A stretch of DNA of 5,150 bases, taken from positions 1-5,150 of the forward strand of contig JALOSN010000113.1 in the NCBI GenBank assembly GCA_025458415.1, in the 5' to 3' direction. The stretch's first letter is position 1. Each line of letters starts with the position of its first letter. Below the pieces are notes generated by a model. That model did no database searches and was not told the origin of the DNA. It worked only from the letters and a program-made list of their open reading frames with translations. The DNA is from Hydrogenophaga sp. Lineage in GTDB: Bacteria; Pseudomonadota; Gammaproteobacteria; Burkholderiales; Burkholderiaceae_C. Below are positions 1 through 5,150 of the stretch, piece after piece. The translations under genes and the position numbers were made by a program.

Positions 1-1
1 C

Positions 2-1165
<1,164 letters not shown>

Positions 1166-1166
1166 C

Positions 1167-1185
1167 GCCTGCGTGCCACGCAGGC
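1167..1185 (+). terminator. Perfect inverted repeat just after tgt; possible weak terminator or mRNA 3'-end hairpin
   Basis: GCCTGCGTG (1167-1175) and CACGCAGGC (1177-1185) are exact reverse complements separated by one base. As RNA they would fold into an 8-bp G+C-rich stem with a GCC loop, starting two bases past the tgt stop codon. No run of T follows, so it is not a canonical intrinsic terminator. It could stabilise the tgt mRNA end or lower read-through into the MFS gene 29 bases further on. Function is inferred from position and shape only. Confidence 0.4.
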
Positions 1186-1213
1186 AGGCAGCTGGCCGGT
1201 TAAGCTGCGACCG

Positions 1214-2398
1214 ATGACAACCCAGGCCGCCGTTCCCCGCCACGTCCTGCCGGTGCTGGTGCTGGCCCAGTTCGCCGGCACCTCGCTCTGGTTCGCGGTC
1301 AACGCGGTCATGCCCGACCTGCAGCGCGAACTGGGTTGGCCGACCGCCGCGCTGGGTACGCTGACCTCGGCGCTGCAGCTGGGCTTCATCCTGGGCACCC
1401 TGGTGTTTGCCCTGCTGGCGGTGGCCGACCGGTTCGCGCCCCGATTGGTGTTCCTGGTCTGTGCACTGGCCGGCGCCGCCTGCACCGTGATGGCCTGGGC
1501 CATGGTCAGGCATTACGAGGCCTTGATGGTCTGGCGCTTCGCGACCGGCTTCTTCCTGGCCGGCATCTACCCCGTGGGCATGAAGATCGCCGCCCAATGG
1601 TATTCACGCGGGCTGGGCGCGGCCCTGGGCCTGCTGATCGGCGCCCTGGTCATCGGGTCGGCCAGCGCCCATGCGCTGCGGGCCATCGGCGACCAGTTGC
1701 CCTGGCCGACCCTGATGCTGGGCGTGGCCGCGCTGGCCGCCGCCGGAGGGGTGCTGCTCTATCTCACGTTGGGCGACGCCCCCGGGGCGGTGGCGCGCGT
1801 CACCACCCTGCAGTGGCGGGCGCTGGCCTCGGTCTGGACCGACCGCAAGGTGAGAAGCTCGGTACTGGGCTACTTCGGCCACATGTGGGAGCTCTACACC
1901 ATGTGGGTGCTGGTGCCCTTGATCCTGGCGACCCGGCTGGAAGGCCCCGCCCTGTCCTGGGCCGCCTTCTGGGTGCTGGGCGCCGGTGCCATCGGGTGCG
2001 CGGCCGGTGGCTGGATCGCCCTGCGAAGCGGCAGCGCCCGCGTCGCCGGCACCCAGCTGGGCATCAGCGGCCTGTGCTGCCTGGCGGCGCCGTGGCTGAT
2101 GCACGCACCCGACGTCGCCTTCTACGCCTGGCTGGTGGTCTGGGGCATCACCGTGGCGGGCGATTCGCCGCAGTTCTCCACCCTGACCGCCCGCAACGCC
2201 CCGCCGCAGGCCGTCGGCAGCGTGCTGACCCTGACCAACAGCATCGGCTTCGGCATCTCCATCGTCAGCATCCTGCTGTTCGTCTCGCTGGTCGACCGCG
2301 TGGCCCTGGGCGCCCTGATTCCCTGGCTGGCCATCGGACCCGCGCTCGGCCTGTGGGCGCTGCGTCCGCTGGTGAGGACCGAACGCCAGAAGGGCTGA
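1214..2398 (+). CDS. Major facilitator superfamily (MFS) permease, substrate unknown
   Basis: An inner-membrane secondary transporter of 394 residues, the usual size for a 12-helix MFS protein. Hydrophobic segments run through the whole length in two groups of about six, split by a more polar stretch near 187-213 that fits the central cytoplasmic loop. The TM2-TM3 loop has ADRFAPR (71-77), a degenerate form of the MFS motif A with the Asp-Arg pair kept. Other notable stretches are AQFAGTSLWFAVN (18-30) in TM1, FLAGIYPVGMKIAAQWY (114-130) in TM4-TM5, GHMWELYTMW (222-231) in TM7 and GDSPQFSTL (316-324) near TM10. I recall similar stretches in bacterial permeases loosely labelled nitrate/nitrite or cyanate-like, but nothing here fixes the substrate. 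The ATG at 1214 is the first start in frame and precedes TM1 by about ten residues; no clear Shine-Dalgarno sequence precedes it. It lies 48 bases after tgt and may receive read-through. No regulator is adjacent. Confidence 0.93.
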   Translation: MTTQAAVPRHVLPVLVLAQFAGTSLWFAVNAVMPDLQRELGWPTAALGTLTSALQLGFILGTLVFALLAVADRFAPRLVFLVCALAGAACTVMAWAMVRHYEALMVWRFATGFFLAGIYPVGMKIAAQWYSRGLGAALGLLIGALVIGSASAHALRAIGDQLPWPTLMLGVAALAAAGGVLLYLTLGDAPGAVARVTTLQWRALASVWTDRKVRSSVLGYFGHMWELYTMWVLVPLILATRLEGPALSWAAFWVLGAGAIGCAAGGWIALRSGSARVAGTQLGISGLCCLAAPWLMHAPDVAFYAWLVVWGITVAGDSPQFSTLTARNAPPQAVGSVLTLTNSIGFGISIVSILLFVSLVDRVALGALIPWLAIGPALGLWALRPLVRTERQKG

Positions 2399-2402
2399 TC
2401 GC

Positions 2403-3482
2403 TCAGCCCGTCGCGACAGGGGGGACGGCGGGCGCATCGGACCCACCGGGCTTGGCCGCCGCGCCGCAGCAGAAGCAGTACCGGGCAAAGGCGCTCTTGC
2501 GGCTGTTGCACTGGCCACAGTGGTCGAACAGGCACAGGCCGCAATGCGGGCAGAAGTCGGTCTTGCCGTCTTTCAGGTCGACCGGGCGCTCACAGCCCGG
2601 GCAGACGTTCTTGACCAGCCGCGCCTGTGCCAGATCGTAGTCCAGCCCCTGGCGGCGCTGGTTGTCGGGCAAGGCCTCAACCAGCTTCTGCCGCTCCAGG
2701 TAGCGCTGCAAGGCGGCAATCGCATAGCGCCCGCCCACCACGGTCAGCAGGATGCCGACCACATAGCGTACATAACCGCCATAACTGGGCAGATAAGGCA
2801 CCAGTTCGACAAAGAACGCAAACAGCGCGAAGAAGATGAAGCCCCAGACAAACGGCCACGATGGCCCCTGGCGGTGCTTCCTGAACAGCCAGCCAGCCAC
2901 CAACAGCAGCGGCAGGGTCAGCGCCAGCCGGTAGCCGAACACCCGCAGCTCCTGGGCGCGCATGGCGTCTTCATAGTCATCGCGCGCGACCTCCTCCAGT
3001 TCCTGCAGGGCCGCCTGCGCCCGGTTCTGGGCCTGGCGCGCATCCAGTGCCGCCTGCTGCTGGCGCTCGACCTCGGTCAGCGCATTGCGTTCGTCCAGAC
3101 GCAGCTGGTCCAGCTGCTGTGTTCGTGCCATGAGCTCGTTGTCCTGCTCCGGCCGCTGGGTGGCCTGGCGCGTGGCCAGCCAGTTGCTGAAGGTCTCGCG
3201 CGCGGCGCGGTTGCTCGCTTGTGCAACCTGATGGCGCAGCTGGGCCTGCTCCAGTGCCGCCTGCGCGGCGTCGGCGTCCCGCCGGGCCGTTTCGATGGAC
3301 TGGCGCAGCGCGGGCGTGCGCTGGGGATCCATGAAATCGTCGAGCGTGCGCACCTGTTCGACCTGGGGCAGGTCGCCAACGATGGTGCTGCCCAGGCCGG
3401 TCAAAAACCAGGCAAACAGGAAGGCCACCAGCCAAAGGCCGCGGCGGAACCACTTTTCAGACAGCCTCAAGGATTTGCTCAT
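2403..3482 (-). CDS. Uncharacterised membrane protein: N-terminal helix, long coiled coil, three helices, C-terminal double zinc ribbon
   Basis: 359 residues with no function I can name. A basic N-terminus (KSLRLSEKWFRR) precedes helix 1 (about 16-36). Residues 57-178 are almost entirely Ala, Gln, Glu, Arg and Asp with heptad-like spacing, typical of a coiled coil. Helices 2-4 lie near 181-200, 209-230 and 235-255, including the very hydrophobic FVWGFIFFALFAFFVELVPY. The tail has four CxxC pairs: Cys294/297 and Cys311/314 form one zinc ribbon, Cys322/325 and Cys336/339 a second. By the positive-inside rule the N-terminus and zinc ribbons should be cytoplasmic and the coiled coil periplasmic. 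I recall similar Burkholderiales proteins under names such as zinc-ribbon protein or serine endopeptidase, but I see no protease motif. The ATG at 3482 is chosen because it follows a good ribosome-binding site and starts just before helix 1. The gene ends 4 bases from the convergent MFS stop codon and diverges from the ProQ-like gene. Confidence 0.9.
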   Translation of the reverse strand: MSKSLRLSEKWFRRGLWLVAFLFAWFLTGLGSTIVGDLPQVEQVRTLDDFMDPQRTPALRQSIETARRDADAAQAALEQAQLRHQVAQASNRAARETFSNWLATRQATQRPEQDNELMARTQQLDQLRLDERNALTEVERQQQAALDARQAQNRAQAALQELEEVARDDYEDAMRAQELRVFGYRLALTLPLLLVAGWLFRKHRQGPSWPFVWGFIFFALFAFFVELVPYLPSYGGYVRYVVGILLTVVGGRYAIAALQRYLERQKLVEALPDNQRRQGLDYDLAQARLVKNVCPGCERPVDLKDGKTDFCPHCGLCLFDHCGQCNSRKSAFARYCFCCGAAAKPGGSDAPAVPPVATG

Positions 3483-3675
3483 GGATCAGATTCCTCTCTA
3501 TCACTCCGGGTTCGTTGGTGCCGATTGTGAACCGGCTCAGTGCAGCAACGTGCCGGGGGCTGCCCTCGGAAGGCATGCTGCGGCCTCTCCAGGCACCCTG
3601 ACGACGGTTGGATCCCTGGCGGGCTGGCATGATGCGGTCCCAGAGTCCCTGCACAGCCAACGCCCCGTCCCACCG
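3483..3675. promoter_or_regulatory. Divergent intergenic region holding the promoters of two genes
   Basis: These 193 bases separate the start of the minus-strand zinc-ribbon gene from the start of the plus-strand ProQ-like gene, so both promoters should lie here unless they sit inside the genes. The best plus-strand candidate is an extended -10-like TGGCATGAT at 3625-3633, about 40 bases before the ATG at 3676, with only a poorly spaced TTGGAT at 3608 upstream; this is weak. I find no convincing minus-strand promoter. A G+C-rich hairpin can form at 3553-3569 (CCGGGGG, loop CTG, CCCTCGG, one G-U pair) with no T-tract after it. No small gene is supported. Confidence 0.5.
3492..3498 (-). promoter_or_regulatory. 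Ribosome binding site of the zinc-ribbon membrane protein gene
   Basis: On the minus strand the sequence GAGAGGA lies 9 bases before the ATG at 3482. It matches the purine-rich Shine-Dalgarno pattern and is the only clear one in the window, which supports that start over any in-frame alternative. Confidence 0.7.
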
Positions 3676-4380
3676 ATGAACGAGCCCGAACCGACCTCAA
3701 GCCCCCCCGCCCACCGCAAGCCGCGTCCGTCCGCTCGCCCGGTCCGTCAGCCCCAGGGCACCCCTTCGCCCAGAAGCCGGCAACGCCACCCGCTGCTGGA
3801 CCTGCTGGCGCGGCATCACCCCGCCCTGTTCGGTGACAACCCGCGCCCCCTCAAGCGCGGCATCTTTGAAGACCTGCTGGCAGCCCACCCCGACGGGCTC
3901 GATCCCGACGCCCTCAAGGAGGCGCTGGCGCAGCACACCCGTTCGACGCGCTACCTGGCCGCGGTCGGTGAGGGGCAGCCGCGGCGCAACCTGCAGGGCG
4001 AGGCCGTGGAATCGCCAACACCCGAACAGGTCCACCACGCGCTGGTGGAGGTGTTTCGCCGCCGCTCGACGCGCACCGATGAAGACCTGCGCCCCCGCCT
4101 GCGCGAGCGCATCGCCCGTGCCTTCGAAGCGTCGGGGCTGGATGCCATGGACTACGCGGCCCGGGTGAGCAGCCGTGACGAGGCCATCAATGGCCTGACC
4201 CAGGAGGCGCTGGCCGAGGCGGCCGGCCGGGCAGCGCGCCAGCAGGCCCTGCAGCGGGCATTTGCTGCCAGCGGACAGTCGCTGGAAGGGTTTGCGGCCA
4301 TGTATGGCCTTTCCGTCGGCGAGGCCCGACGGGCAATCGGTCAGGCCAGCCGGGGGCGAGCCGCCGCTCCGGATGCCTGA
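3676..4380 (+). CDS. ProQ/FinO-family RNA-binding protein with a repeated helical C-terminal extension
   Basis: A probable RNA chaperone of 234 residues that binds structured small RNAs or mRNA 3' ends, as ProQ and FinO do. Residues 1-37 are a Pro-, Arg- and Ser-rich, probably disordered tail. The ProQ/FinO domain spans about 38-125: HPALFGDNPRPLKRGIFEDL (48-67) matches the family LF...RPLKIGI..DL signature, TRYLAAVGEG (91-100) includes Tyr93 equivalent to E. coli Tyr70, and PRRNLQGE (102-109) contains Arg103 at the position of E. coli Arg80. After it comes an Arg/Glu-rich helical region (126-224) with two copies of an RAF-x-ASG module, unlike the E. coli linker and Tudor-like C-terminal domain, which are absent. 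The start is the ATG at 3676: the frame is open further upstream to 3295, but that part is antisense to the neighbouring gene and has no family likeness. No Shine-Dalgarno sequence is evident. It converges on the FIST gene with 8 bases between. Confidence 0.9.
   Translation: MNEPEPTSSPPAHRKPRPSARPVRQPQGTPSPRSRQRHPLLDLLARHHPALFGDNPRPLKRGIFEDLLAAHPDGLDPDALKEALAQHTRSTRYLAAVGEGQPRRNLQGEAVESPTPEQVHHALVEVFRRRSTRTDEDLRPRLRERIARAFEASGLDAMDYAARVSSRDEAINGLTQEALAEAAGRAARQQALQRAFAASGQSLEGFAAMYGLSVGEARRAIGQASRGRAAAPDA
4117..4338 (+). repeat. Internal protein repeat in the ProQ-like C-terminal region
   Basis: Residues 148-162 (RAFEASGLDAMDYAA) and 194-208 (RAFAASGQSLEGFAA) align without gaps with 8 of 15 identities and an aromatic match (Tyr160/Phe206). 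The period is 46 residues. The DNA under the two copies has diverged, so this looks like an old duplication or a recurring helical motif, not a recent tandem copy. Confidence 0.55.
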
Positions 4381-4383
4381 AGA

Positions 4384-4398
4384 GCCGGTCAGCCCGGC
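4384..4398 (-). terminator. Small hairpin at the convergent ProQ-like/FIST junction
   Basis: GCCGG (4384-4388) and CCGGC (4394-4398) pair around a 5-base loop that contains the FIST stop codon. On the minus strand the stem is followed by TCTTC, which is only mildly pyrimidine-rich. It lies where a terminator for either gene would be expected, but the 5-bp stem is short and such pairs arise often by chance in G+C-rich DNA. Confidence 0.2.
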
Positions 4399-5150
4399 GA
4401 ACGTGTGAAGACGGTCAGCACGCCGGTGTAGCCATACAGGTGCCGATGGGCGATCTCGCCACCGGCAAAGAAACCGATCAGGGGCACGTCGCCCAGGGCG
4501 CGACGGACGATCTGCAATTCGGCGCTGGGGCCCCCGAAATGCGGACCGCCCCGGCCGGAACAGCTCACATAGATGGCGCCGGCGATGCGTCCGGCGGTAT
4601 CGACGGGTCGGCCGGATGCATCGGCGTGCGACGGCGTGTCACCCATCACCGCGTCATGGGTCTGGGGCGCCAGCTCTTCGCGGATTTCGGCGCAGATGCG
4701 GATCAGGTCGGCACGGGCCGCCTGGACGTGGCGTTCGCACAGGGCCAGCCGACTGCCCACCGGCACCTGATCGGCGACTGCCACGCCATGGCGGGCCGGG
4801 TCCAGACCGATGATGTGCCGAACCTGCACCTCGGGACCGAACTGCCCACGCTGCTCGCGTGCGGTGGCGCCTTCCTCTGCACCCATCTGCTGGGGCCAGG
4901 TCAGGCCAACGAGGGTGCGGCGCAGCCGCTCGATCGCCTGCTGGGGCTGCTCCAGGGTGATGTCCAGCGTATCGAGCACCCGCTCCAGGGCCGGCTGCTC
5001 GTCCAGGGCCAGCACCAGATTGCCGTCCGCGGCGGTGACGATGAAGGCCGGGGCCACGGGTTGTGCCCCCTGGGTCACGCGGGAAACTATGCCAACCCCC
5101 GGTCCGAAGGCCACCCCGCTGAGCCCGCCATGAAACACCCCGCCAGCGGC
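4389..5150 (-). CDS. FIST-domain signal-transduction protein, N-terminal part beyond the right edge
   Basis: FIST proteins are sensory proteins thought to bind small ligands; one Pseudomonas member, NosP, is a haem nitric-oxide sensor. 253 residues are visible and the frame stays open to base 5150, reading AAGGVFHGGLSG at the edge, so the GTG at 5138 is internal and most of FIST_N is missing. Numbered from the edge: residues 6-60 fit the end of FIST_N and the linker, with ADGNLVLALDEQPALERVL (41-59) matching the usual N-x-hydrophobic-x2-LD-x-PAL stretch. FIST_C follows, with HIIGLDPARHGVAVADQVPVG (112-132), YVSCSGRGGPHFG (194-206), LGDVPLIGFF (219-228) and GEIAHRHLYGYTGVL (231-245). The protein ends soon after FIST_C, so no C-terminal kinase, cyclase or methyl-accepting output domain is fused; any output partner must be upstream or elsewhere. 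Haem binding cannot be judged without the N-terminus. The FIST assignment is strong, the ligand unknown. Confidence 0.9.
   Translation of the reverse strand, partial: AAGGVFHGGLSGVAFGPGVGIVSRVTQGAQPVAPAFIVTAADGNLVLALDEQPALERVLDTLDITLEQPQQAIERLRRTLVGLTWPQQMGAEEGATAREQRGQFGPEVQVRHIIGLDPARHGVAVADQVPVGSRLALCERHVQAARADLIRICAEIREELAPQTHDAVMGDTPSHADASGRPVDTAGRIAGAIYVSCSGRGGPHFGGPSAELQIVRRALGDVPLIGFFAGGEIAHRHLYGYTGVLTVFTRSPG

Noticed and set aside
1336..2640. A 434-codon plus-strand open frame overlapping the MFS gene and running into the zinc-ribbon gene
   Set aside because: It is an alternative frame of the MFS gene, very rich in Arg, Gly, Pro and Ala without membrane segments; long stop-free shadow frames are normal at this base composition.
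2520..3530. A 336-codon plus-strand open frame opposite the zinc-ribbon gene
   Set aside because: It is the exact complement of a gene with clear membrane, coiled-coil and zinc-ribbon features; its Gln/Leu-rich sequence mirrors the Ala/Gln-rich coiled coil on the other strand.
3528..3539. Imperfect palindrome TGAACCGGCTCA as an operator in the divergent region
   Set aside because: Only 5 of 6 pairs match, half of it is a plain CCGG core, and there is no second copy nearby; it is not distinguishable from chance.
3295..3675. A 5' extension of the ProQ-like gene to an upstream ATG
   Set aside because: It would overlap the start of the divergent gene by nearly 190 bases, and the added sequence has no family likeness; the ProQ domain is complete from the ATG at 3676.
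3457..3719. Short minus-strand open frames (60-73 codons) in the divergent region
   Set aside because: They overlap the promoter region or the ProQ-like N-terminus, lack ribosome-binding sites and show no recognisable protein character.
5136..5138. GTG as a start for the FIST gene
   Set aside because: The frame continues to the window edge and FIST proteins have a large N-terminal domain that would be missing; the codon is internal.

Overview
The window looks like an ordinary chromosomal segment of a high-G+C Gram-negative bacterium, most likely a betaproteobacterium of the order Burkholderiales and possibly near Comamonadaceae. This rests on strong G/C preference at third codon positions, a tRNA-guanine transglycosylase (Tgt) with wording I associate with that group, a short ProQ/FinO-family protein with a helical C-terminal extension, and a FIST protein. 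It is inference from remembered families, not a database match. I see no rRNA, tRNA, insertion sequence, phage gene, CRISPR array, toxin-antitoxin pair or defence locus.

Layout: (1) the 3' part of tgt, cut by the left edge (2-1165, +), followed at once by a 9-base perfect inverted repeat; (2) a complete 12-helix MFS permease (1214-2398, +); (3) facing it with a 4-base gap, a membrane protein (2403-3482, -) with one N-terminal helix, a long coiled coil, three more helices and a C-terminal double zinc ribbon; (4) a 193-base divergent intergenic region; (5) a ProQ/FinO-family RNA-binding protein (3676-4380, +) with an internally repeated C-terminal module; (6) facing it across 8 bases, the 3' part of a FIST-domain sensor gene (4389-5150, -), cut by the right edge.

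The genes do not form one pathway. Tgt makes the queuosine precursor in tRNA, the ProQ-like protein probably acts on RNA after transcription, the MFS protein transports an unknown solute, the FIST protein probably senses a small ligand, and the zinc-ribbon membrane protein has no role I can name. Transcription is probably in four units: tgt (perhaps reading into the MFS gene), the zinc-ribbon gene, the ProQ-like gene and the FIST gene, arranged as two tightly convergent pairs around one divergent region.

The points most worth a second look are the duplicated module in the ProQ-like protein, the architecture of the uncharacterised zinc-ribbon membrane protein, and an extra loop in Tgt whose DNA is almost exactly a hairpin. 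None of these amounts to a demonstrated new system.
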